Below, one piece after another: positions 1 through 12,000 of a stretch of 64,000 nucleotides of DNA. The notes under the pieces are model-generated. The model did no database searches, was not told the origin of the DNA, and saw only the letters and a program-made list of their open reading frames with translations. Origin of the DNA: Adiantum capillus-veneris (taxonomy: Eukaryota > Streptophyta > Polypodiopsida > Polypodiales > Pteridaceae); the NCBI GenBank assembly GCA_014529385.2, contig CM043942.1, positions 60,742,184 through 60,806,183 of the forward strand, read 5' to 3'. Positions within the stretch are counted from its first letter, which is position 1. Each line of letters opens with the position of its first letter. The translations under genes and the position numbers were made by a program.

Positions 1-1775
1 TTCCAAAAATTATTGGTCATTTTAGGATCTCTATCTGACACGATGGATGTTGGTAATCCATGGTGTTTGAGAATCTGTGATATGAAGAGAGTTGCCATTT
101 TGTGTGCCTTAATAGTCTTTTTGACACAAATAAAGTGTGCTTGCTTGCTAAACCTATCGACTATTGTCCATATTCCCGTATTCCCATGGATACTCCCCCA
201 TGGTGAATTAGGGATAGGCAATGGCTAGAGTAATCCAGGTTGCTTCTCTCTATCATACTTAGTCTTTTGGCATACTATACATTTTGAAACATACTCTTGT
301 ATGTCCACTTTCATGTGAGCAATAAGATAATTAAATTGCAAAAGAAAATTTGCTCACCTTATTTGTTTGTCGGAAAGCTATGTTTGTGTCATGAAGTACT
401 TTACACTTTGATGGTATGCTCGTAAAATGAATGGAGTCCCCACTAAATAGTGATTCCATGTGTCTAGGGCATGTGGAACAACTAAAAGCTCTTTCTCATA
501 AACATCTAAGACTCGTTCATCCGTATTGAGCCTTCAGCTCTCATATGCTATGTCATGCCCTTCTTGAACCAAGACTGCTCCAAGGCAATCACCACAAGCA
601 TCAAATTGGACCTCAAATGGATTTGAGAGACCTGAAATCATGAGGACTGGTTCGGAGGTAAGATTCACTTTGAGCTTGTCAAAAGAATTTTCCTCCTTAG
701 CAGTCCATGAATACTTAATGTACTTCTTTGTTAAGTCAAGTAATGGTCCTGCTATTTGAGAAAATTTAGCCATGAAGCGTCTATAGACATGCACACATAC
801 CAATAAAGCTTCTTAGCTCATGTAGATTCCTTGGATTAGGCCATGCTTTTATTACCTCTAGATTTGATGGATCCATACGGATACCATTTTGAGAGATAAT
901 ATGACCTAAGTATTGAATCGCTTGAAGGAAAACATCACTTTTTGTTGTTGAGTAAAAGCTTGTTCTCCCTCAATGCTTGAAAAATCACTTGGAGATGTTG
1001 CTTGTGTTCCTCCAAAGACTTGGAGTAGATGATGATATCATCAAAGAACACTCCAATGAATTTTTGGTAGGGTCTAAAGATTTTCTCCATTAGGCGATTG
1101 AGTGTGTGTGGTGCATTACTCAAGCCAAAAGGCATGACTAGATATTCATAAAGGCCAAACATTGTACAAAACGTGGCCTTTAGAATATCTTCATCCACTA
1201 TCCTTATTTGATGATAGAGCCACTGTTAAGGTCATTCCTACTGAAGTAGTTAGAGCCTTGTAGTTTATCAAATAGATCTTCTACACGCGGCACGAGAAAT
1301 TTGTTTTTGATAGTGATATGGTTTAGTGCTCAATAGTCCACACACATACGGTATGTACAATCTTTCTTTTTCACTAAAAGGACTGGAGAACAAAAGGGAG
1401 AAGAGTTAGGCCTCACCATCCCTTTGTCTACCAATTCTTGTACTTTCCCCATGATCTCCTCTTGTTGAGCTTGGGAAACTTGATAAGGAGGCTTGTTAGG
1501 TGGTGAGCTTCTTGGTACGAGGTCAATTCAATTGTCATCATCCCCTCGTTCTGGAGGTAAATCCATAGGGATATCATCGATGAACACATCTTGGAATCCT
1601 TTTAGAAAATTAGAAAAGTCTAACTCTTCTTGATTCCTACCATTTACATTTGATGAAACATTAGGACCTTTTAGAGACTCTTTGACAAAAATCATGTACG
1701 TAAAAACTGAGCTCTTCATTGATTTATCAAAACCAAGAAGATTTACAAGTGGTATAGCATTAGGAAATTTGGCAG
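1..1775 (-). pseudogene. Degenerate Ty3/gypsy pol (RT, RNase H, integrase), cut by the window edge
   Basis: Read right to left, this is the pol region of a Ty3/gypsy retrotransposon. A linker with DLPPERG lies near 1560, the RT segment with VLLVKKKD near 1390, MPFGLSNAP near 1120, and the catalytic FFDD with IIIYSKS near 1040. An RNase H start, FDACGDCLGAVLVQ, is near 600-560. The integrase core lies in the first 200 bases, with VDRFSKQAHF near 150 and SIVSDRDPKM near 40; its second catalytic Asp is in SDRD. The frame is broken by stops and shifts (around 1480, 1210, 810 and 500), so no intact protein is made. The linker and RT wording is close to the intact chromovirus at 41-46 kb, so this is probably a decayed relative. 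The integrase tail lies outside the window. Confidence 0.85.
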
Positions 1776-2287
1776 GTCATTTGGAGGGCCTTATTGAGGA
1801 GAGAGAAAAGGAGGCGTATCCAATAAACAGTCAGTTAACGTAACGTAGAAATAGGAAGAAATAAATCAAAAAATGCAAAAGAAAGAGAAGAATATGAGGT
1901 AAAACCTTGTTTTTACGGTGTTGAAGGTATCTATATGTGGGCCCAGGGTCTGTATGTAGTTATGGTACTAGAAGACACCTGCAATACTGTATCATTCTCT
2001 CGCCACCAAAATCTCTTGCTCCATAACCAAGCATTCAGAACTTAATTTCCCTTCATTGGAAGCAAGTTCACACTTTCTTCTACCACGAAGAAAGAGCCAT
2101 GGTTTCTTTTTCTTCTTCTTCCCGCCCTAATAGCTCTAGGGGTTGTTGTGCTCTCTCCCTAGAAAGCCTCGCCATTAGTCTCCCAAGGAGGCCAAGTAGC
2201 ACCATAAGCTCTATCACTATCTCAAACTCCATCAATATAGATAGTCAATGGCAACAATAGACAATATACAAAGGTTCTTGGGTTCTT
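1776..2287. other. No gene recognised
   Basis: About 500 bases between the Ty3 relic and the Trp-rich gene relic. I see no supported reading frame, LTR end or repeat here. It could hold the promoter and 5' part of the plus-strand relic that follows. Confidence 0.4.
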
Positions 2288-3434
2288 ATGCAACCAAGGA
2301 GGAAAAGATCATCAACAACAACTCTATTTCGTTCAACATGGAAAGCACGAGTGCTAGATTTTAAAGTGGAGGTGGGTAAGAAAATTGTTAAGGAAGTTTT
2401 GGTACAACATGTTTATAGTCACTCCGATGTGATTGCTAATGGTACAGATGTCTCATTGGCTTATCATCCTTGATGCAGTTGTGAGTGTGTTCATAGCCTT
2501 CCATCTCTATGCTTACTTTTAGACCCTGCTATTCTCTTTATTTGTTTTTTCTTTTGAAGAGGTCAAACAATATTAACAGAGCAAGAACTATTTTTCATGA
2601 GCTCTTCATTCATTTCAGTAGTCACCTAGGTGTCTTAGATTTTGTTGTTGCGATTGCAGGTGTCTATCCTTCATCATACGAGGAATGGGAGCCACTGGAG
2701 TGTATTATAGGTCTCATCTCTGTAACCCACGCTGACATTGGTGTTTTACAGTATGATGGAAGAACTAGCAAGAGTCTTGCAGATGAGGGAATTTTCTTCT
2801 ATGAGCATTTCTAACAGCTCAACCAAAAAAATCAAAAAGGTTATCTGGTTAAAGTCCCTCTCCCTATCAATTGGAGTTGTATTGATTGGCCAGTCTCGAA
2901 CACCACCGTGTCTAAGGCTCTCAGAAGCAAGTTGTTTAGGGATGTGCAGAGGTCCCTACAAAATTCAGTACCCACTAGATTGGTAAAGATTGCTAATTTT
3001 TGTCCTATAAGTTTATTTGTGGAACTATTTCACACATGCTACATACATGTTGCAAAGACAATGTTGGTATGTAAATCTCTAGATTCTTGCTTCTGTGACA
3101 AGCTGCTTGATAGAGGGTGGTATGTTAAAGAGATGGACGGCATACATTGCGATGTTGCACTAGACACTTTGGTGGCCAAGTACATGATCAACACATAGTC
3201 CCTTCTTATCTCCTTCAGGTACCAACACTCTCAGATTGTTGTAGAGACTACTCTAAGTTCATTCCTATTGATCAAGAGTCAGTAGGCCTGGAGAACAATG
3301 GCGTAATAGACATGGAGGTATTTGACAAAGAGCTCAACCTTGTGATAGTTGTCACAATAAGAGAGCAATACAACTTTGGCACGACATCGTGGACAAGTCC
3401 GCAGAGAACGAGCCCTCACTGTTCTATTTCTTAA
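2288..3434 (+). pseudogene. Module A: relic of a Trp-rich gene, paralogue of 13712-14945
   Basis: I do not recognise the family. Short frames (2288-2473, 2638-2814, 2908-3198, 3147-3434) match the order and wording of the better-kept copy at 13.7 kb. WKARVLDFKVE...VQHVYS corresponds to WKGRVLAFKG...VQHVYM. After an acceptor-like TTGCAG at 2653-2658, YPSSYEEWEPLE corresponds to FPSTAAEWQLVE. LLDRGWYVKE near 3105-3135 resembles LGDGWSTKE in the other copy. Frames are interrupted by stops and shifts, some of which may be introns, so this copy looks dead. It converges on the peptidase relic at 4403-5985. The repeated pairing suggests a mobile element or an expanded gene family. The protein function is unknown. 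Confidence 0.5.
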
Positions 3435-3689
3435 TTGGTGGATGCAAAGTAATGCATTGTATGTAGAGAACTAACTGGCCGGATCAAAATTGTGCCAATG
3501 TAACTTGAACGAATCTATATTCATGACTTTGATTCCAACGTTTCTTGCAATTTGGTTATGAGATGATTCCCATAATTTGGTTATATCTTTATTTCAATTG
3601 TAAGATGAGGTCAGTCTCACTATCTACATCCCTTTGTTAGGTGGTAGTGAGATAATTGTATAGTTTGAACAACATATGCAGAGTTATGT

Positions 3690-3693
<4 letters not shown>
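3435..3693. other. AT-rich spacer, no gene
   Basis: Spacer between the plus-strand relic and the microsatellite. Nothing recognised. Confidence 0.4.

Positions 3694-3772
<79 letters not shown>
3694..3772. repeat. Compound microsatellite (CT)n(CA)n
   Basis: About 28 CT units run directly into about 11 CA units. It lies between the 3' ends of the two convergent relics of module A. Confidence 0.97.
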
Positions 3773-4402
3773 TTTCCATGGCACTACATTGAGAAGCACA
3801 AAGAATCATATTAATCTAGATAGCTAGCATTTTGGAGAGTATTTGTAAATAAAAATTCTGAAACATTCAATGGGCTGAAATACAAATTCTTGAGATAAGG
3901 GATCAAAATGTCCTCTAGATAAAAGTCATGCTCATGACCTTCAAATGAGGGTGGGGAGAGAGTGGTGCCCAATGTATTTAGCAAGCCCTTATGGGGTGTG
4001 TCATCTATCATGTGGGACAGGGATTTGGAAAAAAGTTTTATAGAATAGCAATACATTTGGTTTGGTAGGGTTGTAGTCGCCTTCAATGTAAACACGCTCC
4101 TTCTCGAAATACAAAAAATAAAATTGCAAACGTTCGATTCTCCCTACGTTGCAAACCATACTTACAAGGGGATTGAGGTTTCTCTGTAGCATAGACAACC
4201 ATATGGAAACCCGGAACCTTGGAAGTAGAAACTGTATAAATTCCTTGGTTCCTGGATGCACAATACATCTACGATCGCATATCCTAAATTTGTGCAGGTT
4301 GATAACTTCTGTGTGGGGATCATACGGCTCTCAAAACACCAACAATCCATTGATGTACAAAATAATCAGTCTCTACAAACATTTTTTAAAACAAATAAGT
4401 AG

Positions 4403-5985
4403 TTAGACAATAGGTTGACTTTCATATTCTTTAATATAGATTATTACCGAAACAATCATAGGATGTCTAGCAAGGGTCCATGCTGGGTGCCTGCCATCAA
4501 GGTTGTCTTGTCCAGTGTTGAAATCCTGGACCGTCTTCTCTTGTTCTTCTGTTGTTTGAGACTCTTGTGTCTCCAGTGTTGAGGGATACATTGCATCTGA
4601 ATTTGGTTCTAATGTGCTATGGTCTATTTGTGTGTCAGGCATGAAAGGCTCTTGATTTTCAAGCTCAATAGATGGAGGGGTGGCAAAGGTATGCTCTGTT
4701 TGAGGGTTAGAGCATTCTTTTTCAGCCCCTCCCTTTGCATAAACTTCATCCTTCTGAAACCCTCCAAGTGCAAAGGGAGTTTCACTATTTATTTCTTTCT
4801 CAAACCCTCTATCAGTGTGATCTTGCTCCTGTGTGGGCTTTCCCTTATTTGGACTTTTCTCCTTGTCAAACTCTCCCTCTACAACATTTCTCATCTCGGA
4901 AGTCCCTCCCTCCTCTTGCTCATGTCCTTTCTCATCTACCCTTATGGAAGCTATTTGTTGTAGTCCATCAACATGCATCATTAACTCTACAACATGGTCA
5001 TCCAACAGAATTTGTTCTCCATCCATGCTCACGATATGTGAAATTGTAAGCAAATGTTGGATTAGGGTGGCATGACATTAGTGCAAATACTCTATGGTGT
5101 ACTTCTCCAATGCACTCTGCCAAAGACAAAACAAAAACAAAAAGGAATTGAGACACAACTTGGTTCAAACTATCACAATGTTATAGTAATGCTGTGAAAA
5201 ATGCATACCTTTGACATGAATGGCTTTAATGCAAAAAAGCTTTGCAGTATAAACTCAGCATGGAGGAGGCATCTCCATCCACACGAGTTTCCATCAGTTT
5301 GTAAAGGCACCGTGAATTCCTTAATTTCTAACCTGTATAGCTTAGATTCCTGCATATCCTTCCATATGCATGCAACAATCTTTTTATGCATTTGCAAGCA
5401 GGAGGAGTTGGTATGAACCCAACACAATAACTGTCTCCATTGTCTATCAAAAATAAAACCAATTTATAATTATCAATACTCATAGTCTCAATTCTAGATG
5501 CATTCCTTGAATTGAGTTTAGTGTCCAGACAGCTGGCTTGTCAAGTTCAATGCACACAAGGCTCCAATGGCGGTTGCTCTCATATGGAAAAATTATGGTT
5601 GTTACTTGCAGCATTGGACAATGAGCAAGTCACTTCTCGAATGTGCTGACAAGGGTATTTTTCATTCTAAGAAAGGGAGAAATTTGGGAATCCAATATAT
5701 ATATTTCTGCATGGCATTGTGGAGGTAGCTGGCTCTTTATCAAACTACAAGATAGTTTGATGTTGTTAGTCTCTAGCCTCAAGGTTGAATAAAAATATGC
5801 TAGAGTTGGTGAAAGCATCTTACTTCAGGAAGATATATACAATTGAATCTGTGATTTGAGTATCTCGATCCCACAATATATTGATATGCGTAGAATCTAA
5901 TGCAAGTCTTCTTATACCATCTTCTAGCTGTATATCTACTATTAATCCTTCCTCCATAGATGACAATTTTGTTGTTGCTTTGATG
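4403..5985 (-). pseudogene. Module A: Ulp1/C48-like cysteine peptidase relic with acidic tail
   Basis: Minus-strand relic of a Ulp1 (C48, SUMO-protease-like) gene. A first segment around 5985-5823 (DSTHINILWDRD) ends at a donor-like GTAAGA. The next runs from about 5818 to 5490 and contains NRHWSLVCIELD, whose His (codon at 5567-5569) fits the catalytic His. About 15 residues later TLNSIQG has Asn where Ulp1 has Asp. The segment 5427-5215 carries VPLQTDGNSCGW, with Gln and catalytic Cys (codon 5281-5283), and ends at a GTATGC donor; an acceptor TTGGCAG lies near 5119. The tail (5053-4403) is Glu/Gln rich. A TGA lies in frame near 5635 and a TAA near 5078, so this copy is broken. Families of plant transposons are known to carry C48 peptidases; whether this belongs to one is inference. 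Confidence 0.7.
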
Positions 5986-6472
5986 GAGGAATAAGGAAAA
6001 TTTCCTTCATTTTATTATGTATAAATTCGGTGGGCTGGAGCATCTTATCATATCTCCACCTTACCCTTTTCACAGTTTCACTGTCTTTGTCCATAATCGT
6101 TACCTTGTGTGCATGTGCTGCAACAATTGTTATGTCGTTGAAATATTCCAGCAGAAAAGCCTATGTTGCCCCTTGTAGTGCTAGCAGTGCAACAGGTTTC
6201 CATGTCATGGTACCAAAACATACTTCCTCAAATATTGACCTGAATAGCCTATAGAATGGAAGCTTTGGTGCTAGAAGCTCGATACACTTCTGAGCCTTCC
6301 TGATTTCCTTAAACAGTCTGATGTGTCTTTGTAGCCTATTTATCCTTGGAGCTTTCAAGATTTTCATGGGCTTCCATGGTCTCTTCTTTTTACTAGCAGA
6401 TCTTCCTCTTGTTTTAGCAGCCAAACCTGGTCCTTTCCCTGCCTTCCTCACAATCTCCTTTGTTCTTGCCAT
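5942..6472 (-). pseudogene. Histone H3-like (CENH3-like) reading frame with one internal stop
   Basis: A single frame of 176 codons with one TAG at 6161-6163. It starts MARTKEIVRK, as in H3 tails (Lys4 and Lys9 positions kept), followed by a basic stretch of about 40 residues. The fold region follows H3 order: LFKEIRKAQKCIELL (alpha-N), KLPFYRLFRSI (alpha-1), TWKPVALLALQ (alpha-2), then after the stop FLLEYFNDI, HAHKVTIMDKDSE and VKRVR (loop 2 and alpha-3). Loop 1 is one residue longer than in canonical H3 and has Trp where H3 has Phe, both typical of CENH3. About 38 residues extend past the usual H3 end. No intron is seen. A (GA)n tract lies just upstream of the ATG. The Ulp1 relic starts right after it on the same strand. 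It could be a captured CENH3/H3 gene or an N-terminal domain of the peptidase gene. Confidence 0.7.
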
Positions 6473-6484
6473 TTAAATGTAAGC

Positions 6485-6486
<2 letters not shown>

Positions 6487-6575
<89 letters not shown>
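6487..6575. repeat. (CT)n microsatellite
   Basis: About 44 uninterrupted CT units, 15 bases upstream of the histone-like ATG. It is followed by a 21-base direct duplication that begins CTCGCCTTTCCACAGTCCCC. Confidence 0.97.
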
Positions 6576-6577
<2 letters not shown>

Positions 6578-6659
6578 CTTTCCACAGTCCCCTTCTCTCG
6601 CCTTTCCACAGTCCCCCCCTGGGCGAGGGGCAGCCCTGTGGGGGGGGGTTAGCTCTGAG

Positions 6660-6935
6660 CTTTGCCTCGCTTTGCTCCAAGCCGATTCACAGCACTTATC
6701 CAAGCATATTCAACTTGCCGACCTGTAGCGAACACTTTCAACCTGCCGACCTGCACTTCAATCCTGCGACATCTGCGTTTGCAGCCCTGCCCCCAAGCCG
6801 ATTCAACACCTGCCTTCAACTCCACGGCAACCTACTACAGGCCGATTCAACACCTGCAACTTCAACTCCACGGCAACCTGCATTTGCAGCCCTGCCCCCA
6901 AGCCGTTTCAACTCGCATCTCCAAACTTGAACTGC
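6660..6935 (+). repeat. Degenerate repeats in the leader of the LINE-like element
   Basis: The phrases GCCGATTCAACACCTGC, AACTCCACGGCAACCT and TTTGCAGCCCTGCCCCCAAG recur two or three times at roughly 60-100 base spacing. The stretch is C-rich and lies upstream of the ORF1-like frame at 7233, so it may be the 5' leader of that element. Confidence 0.55.
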
Positions 6936-7232
6936 CGACCTGCATCTCAAGAAGGGCGCCATTTGCAACATTGAGCTTGCAACAATTTTCAACTCTGGCC
7001 GATTCAACCCTGCACTGCCGGTTTTCGATCTGCTCGTTTCACAGAGAGCATTTGAGCATTTTTAAAGCATTGATTTTCGACTTCAAGATCTAGTTCCTGC
7101 GCATGAGCATCTGAGCATGCTTTTGGGGCCTGGTTCGGCCCTGATTCTGGTTTTTTCTGGATCAGCTTGCCGACCCGTGCCTCAAACTCAAGCTCTAATC
7201 CCTGTGTGTGAGCATTTGAGCATTTGGAGAGA

Positions 7233-7913
7233 ATGTTCTCACCAAAGCCATCTTCAGCAAGTGAGAGGATGGCGACCAACAGCACAAAAGCATCGGGGAG
7301 AGACTGGGCTAGCTTTGCCGCTGTCTTGGCAGCCCCGAGCAAAACAGATCGCATCGAACAATTGCAAGCTGCTCTCGACATGGTCATGGAAGAAAACCGC
7401 GACCTCAAAGCGCGCCTTAGCATGCTCGAGGCACGCTTTGACTCCATGGTCGGCCTCAAAACAGACAAAGTGAAGGAAGTCGAAGAAAAAGTCACTCAAG
7501 CGCACACGATTGCACTTGCCAAAGTGGAAACTAGTGTGAAGACAGAACTGCGGGAACATCAACTTCAAGAAGAGAATGCCCTCAAGCTTCGCATTGGAGG
7601 ACTGCCCCAAGCATGGGACGAGTGCAAACAAGATTTCTGCAAATTAATCGACCTCCTCAACGAAACTCTTAAACCGGTCCATGTCGACTACGATGCGGTA
7701 GAATGTATCGTCAACAAATTCAACACCAAGCGCACACCTAGTGGACATGCCATTCTTGAGTTCAAAGACAAAGAGGAACGGCTCCGACTACTCCAGCAAT
7801 CGCGTCTCCTTAGAGACACCGAATTTTGGATCGCCGAAGAACTCACCCCGACACAAATCAAGCACAAAGGCGAAGAGCTGAAAAAAGTGCGTGAAGCACG
7901 AGCCAAAGGGTAG
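7233..7913 (+). CDS. LINE ORF1-like protein (coiled coil plus RNA-binding-like domain)
   Basis: Open frame of 226 residues from the first ATG (a second ATG, MATNSTK, is at 7269). Residues about 38-110 form a heptad-rich coiled coil (RIEQLQAALDMVMEENRDLK and following). Residues about 115-205 begin ALKLRIGGLPQ and continue to GHAILEFKDKEERLRLL, the pattern of the RRM-like domain in L1-type ORF1 proteins, ending with a basic helix. ORF1 proteins bind their own RNA in a ribonucleoprotein particle. No endonuclease or reverse transcriptase follows; the frame runs straight into a 3' tail like that of the LINE copies at 9.05 and 58.32 kb. It looks intact, so it may be a non-autonomous, ORF1-only LINE derivative. 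Confidence 0.65.
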   Translation: MFSPKPSSASERMATNSTKASGRDWASFAAVLAAPSKTDRIEQLQAALDMVMEENRDLKARLSMLEARFDSMVGLKTDKVKEVEEKVTQAHTIALAKVETSVKTELREHQLQEENALKLRIGGLPQAWDECKQDFCKLIDLLNETLKPVHVDYDAVECIVNKFNTKRTPSGHAILEFKDKEERLRLLQQSRLLRDTEFWIAEELTPTQIKHKGEELKKVREARAKG

Positions 7914-8140
7914 AGGGAAGGCCATCATCCAGGAGTTTCGAACTCCTAAACCGGCCCCTGCTCCTGCCCCACAGGACCCCCCTTAGACTTTGCTTTTTCT
8001 TTTGCTGGACCCTCAGTCCTTAACTGATATGTATCCATTGCCCTCACTTAGAAGAAGTGGTTGTAATGTTTGTTTTTGGTCCCATGGGTCATATCTGACC
8101 TCCGTGGACGATAATTCAATCTATCTATCTATCAATCTAT
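7914..8140 (+). mobile_element. LINE 3' end with (TATC)n tail
   Basis: After the ORF1-like stop come about 220 bases ending GGTCATATCTGACCTCCGTG, GACGATAAT and a (CTAT)n tail, then a run of C. The reverse strands at 9051-9120 and 58320-58385 end in nearly the same words, so all three are copies of one LINE family's 3' end. Confidence 0.7.
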
Positions 8141-8600
8141 CTCCCCCCCCCCCACAAATGGCATTATGGGGTGCGAGAATGATTTAGAGACTGATAGAAT
8201 GAAATATGTGTGCCATTGTGCACACAAAGGCTCTAATTTAAACCAAAACATTAAAATTCTTTTCTATCACACATCAAAAAAACTGTCAATATGGCACGCG
8301 TAAGACGTTTAGTCATCTCCGCGCGCCATTGTGGAAACTCGGCAAATATTTGGAATGTTGTTATTTTGGCTTGTGTATGAGTCCCAATAAGATACCACTT
8401 TTAGTTAAGCATTCACACAAACACCCACAACACTACTCTCTGTCACCTCTCTATGTCTCTCTCTCATACCTATAGGTATATGTGGACAGCAATATCCTCT
8501 ACGTTGTCACCTTGTTCACTGCTCTTTGAGCTGTTGTCCTTCTCTGTCTCTCTCTCTCCCTGTCTCTCGCAATGGATGCTTGCACTATCCTCCTCCTCCT
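8141..8600. other. Spacer, no gene
   Basis: Begins with a run of about 12 C. No supported feature. Confidence 0.4.
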
Positions 8601-8604
8601 CCTC

Positions 8605-8658
<54 letters not shown>
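8601..8658. repeat. (TCC)n followed by (TC)n
   Basis: A short TCC run near 8590-8610 passes into about 25 CT units. Confidence 0.95.
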
Positions 8659-8660
<2 letters not shown>

Positions 8661-8828
8661 AGGTGCTACAATAAGCCTGGCAACAAATATTGGGCGACCA
8701 TTTATGTGTGAAAGTGACCTCTCAATCAAAATTATACAGTACAATAAATGCCCACTAGTTAGTTTTAGCCATTTGACAAGTGTAAAGCATGTAGTTATTA
8801 TCCGTGCATGTCGGCAACAATACTATGT

Positions 8829-8903
<75 letters not shown>
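8829..8903. repeat. (TG)n(AG)n compound microsatellite
   Basis: About 26 TG units followed directly by about 11 AG units. Confidence 0.97.
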
Positions 8904-8982
8904 GGTTGGTGCACATTTCACTAGGTTGAGAGAGAGATTTCACTTAGGTAGATCTCAAAATTTGTAAGTGGAACTCATACAT

Positions 8983-8984
8983 AG

Positions 8985-9050
<66 letters not shown>
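8983..9050. repeat. (AT)n(AG)n at the 3' end of a LINE
   Basis: About 19 AT units and 14 AG units abut the 3' terminus of the minus-strand LINE. On that strand the LINE runs straight into the pyrimidine repeat. Confidence 0.95.
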
Positions 9051-9054
<4 letters not shown>

Positions 9055-12000
9055 TTCTATTATCGTCCTCGGAGGTCAAATATGACCTATGGGACCAAAT
9101 GAACATGTCACGTGGTGTGAGTGGAGGTCATAAGTGACTCTCGATGCCCAAAAATGGCTAAAATGAGCATCGCAATAGAGAGTCCACATCGTGATTGGGA
9201 GAGGAAGATATGTAGGGAGAGCTCATGGTTGAATATATGGGGAAAAGAGGACCTAATGTGGTCAAAAGTTGAGCACTCAGGGAGTGTGTGGTACTCACTC
9301 TCTCGCACTTGACAAGGGTATAAGGTGCAAAGTCAATGAGACTCCTCGCCAGTGCCCCAAAGTCCTATCTCTCAGCGTAGAGAATGGGAGCTAAGGCAAA
9401 TGGAGGCAATGGTGCGGATCACACTCAACAGGATGGGCTCAAGGATGTAGGGATGGGTTCAGTTACCTTTTTTGGAGAAGAAGAGAGATTTGTAGTTTGG
9501 GGCTACGCGTGTGGTGTAATGGCTGAAGCGAGAACCTCCGGATTACTCCCAAGCCATGATACATTGGCCGTTGTAAGAAGGCCTCATTAAATTGGGAGTG
9601 GATCAATCCATCCTTGACCAAGTGACATGCATCCCATCTTCCAAACCATTTCTTGATGTCAAGCAGCCACCCCGAACTTAGTATTTTGCTCTTGCATGTC
9701 TTTTGGACCTTTTGACTTGCTTCATATGCGATTCTAGGAAGTCGATGCAAAGGGCTACGTTGTGTCTTAAGCATGTACTCCACAACCCTTTGCATGCCCA
9801 AGACCTCAATGGGACGCAATCCGGACTCAAGAAGTAAGAGCATGTAGGGTGTTTGTGTTTTGACTGGGAGAAAGTTGGTGAGAAAACACTTTTGAACATT
9901 CTCAAACTCTTTCCAAGTAGACTTCCGATGCTTTCACCCCACACCTCCACTCCACAAAGAAGCACCGGTGTCACCAATGTGTCAAAGAGATACTTTTTGA
10001 GAGCCCAACACTTGATCTCTGTAGCATTGCACATGTTCTCAAATGCATAATAAGCCCTCTTTCCAGCTTCCAAGCGACGCATTTCACAATCCTTCTATTT
10101 ATGATTGGATAGAACCTCAAGACCAAGGTACTTGAAGTGATCTACCACTTAAAGTTGCTCATTGCTGTATACAATGTATGGATTTTGGTCATTGAGGGTC
10201 TTTACAAGCATAACCTTGGTTTTGGATCCATTCATGATCAGTCGCTCTGTAGGCAAAAGCGTTCCAAGACACTCATAAGCTTTTGTGCATCTTCTAAGGT
10301 ATGTGCCAAGAGCACTACATCATCGGCATAAAGCAAAAGCATGATCACCACATTTCCGATCTTAACCTCTTCTATGCCTTCTTGATGCATAAAATCAAGA
10401 ACCATGCATTCCAATTCATCACCACTTTGTAGCCCAAAGAGGGTTGGGGAAAGTGGGCATCCTTGTTTGACACCAATGGTTCTTGGAAAAAGTTTTGAAA
10501 TTCCATGTCCCATATGTAATTGACATATCACTTTTTGATAGATGTAATCCGCACTTTTAGGCTTTGCATACGTCTCCAAAGATTTCCTCATGGTACCATG
10601 TCAAAAGCTTTTTTGAAAGCCACAAAGCAACAATACAACTTTTTTCCTTTCAATCGAGACGCTTCCATAAGAACTCGAAGAGTTACAAGGTGATGAATAG
10701 TGCTATGATGCTTTCCAAAACCTGCTTGGCCAAGCGCACGTTTGCCATTCTTTTCAGCCCATTCACTTATCTTCATCTCCATGATACATTCAAATAACTT
10801 TGCCATCAAAGACCAAATCATTATAGTGTGATAGTTGTTTGCATTGTTTACATCTCCTCCTTTGTGCAAAGATTTGCACTCTAATCATGAGGCATGCCAT
10901 GCTGAAGTGCAATGTTAAACATATTGCATATCCAATATCGTTTTTTCTTGATTTTCCATTTAATCATTTCAGCCTTTACACCTTGATTTTCCATTTAATC
11001 ATTTCAGCCTTGACACCTTGAAGGTCCTGCCTTGAGAGTAGCAAGTTTCTCAAGCGCGGAGCATAAATCTTCAATGGTAAAGAAGGGAGACATAAATGGA
11101 TGGGAGCTACAACACTCCATCTTATCAACATTGGGTTGCTCATAGAGGTTCCTGCAATGCATATACATATCCTCCAGAGTCAAGTCACCAAATCTCTCAA
11201 CGCGCTTGCATTTTAGATTTTGCCAAAACTTGCCACATGCATGTGCTTTTTCTTGTGCTAAAAGAAGTTGTTTTTTGACTTCCCACCTTCTCCTCTACTT
11301 TTGAACAAGTTCTTTGTATGTGTGTGAACATTCCAAATAAACTTCCTTGTCTTTGCTTGCATCCAATCTTAGCAAGTGTTTTCGGGATTGACTACATTCC
11401 ATGTCAAACCATTTCTTCTTGGTGCTACCCTTCCTAGACCTTTTGCAAGACATGTGTTTCACCGAAAAGCATTCCTTCGCACAAGAGAAAATTACTTCTT
11501 TGAAAAATTTTCACTTGCATTCTAATGTTGGGCTCTCTTGATGCTCTATCATGCTTAACATTTGGTCCACCATTTCAGCATATATAAGTGCTCATTTGAA
11601 GTCTAGACGTAGGTAGAAATGATTCACATCATGATTTGAGGCTACATGCTCGGGCCATTTACGAGACTTGAGGTCAATACATAACATCCTATGATCCGAT
11701 TCCAGATTCCATTCACCAAGTGTAAAGCTTTGTATGCATTCTAGAGTGGCTTCCGAGAACAACATATAGTCAATCACGTTATCACCATTGTGCTTTCTAC
11801 ATGTAAAGTCATTGGTACCTTGCAATAGAGATACACCATTTGCAATGAGCATTCCGGTACTATTGCACGTATGTAGAAGTGGCTTTCCATAGTGGTCCAG
11901 TTCTTTTTCATCATTAGAACTTCGATTATACATGTATGAGTCATCCATTCTTCTTGAGACATGCAGCATGTCAACTTGTTGTGTCGTGTTGTAACGTATT

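Noticed and set aside
13-228. A plus-strand frame at the window start
   Set aside because: It is the antisense of an integrase core that reads clearly on the minus strand.
6414-6930. Reading frames made of repeated Ser-Leu or Arg-Glu across (CT)n tracts, here and near 8.5, 34.9, 57.8, 58.2 and 59.1 kb
   Set aside because: They are translations of dinucleotide microsatellites and carry no protein signal.
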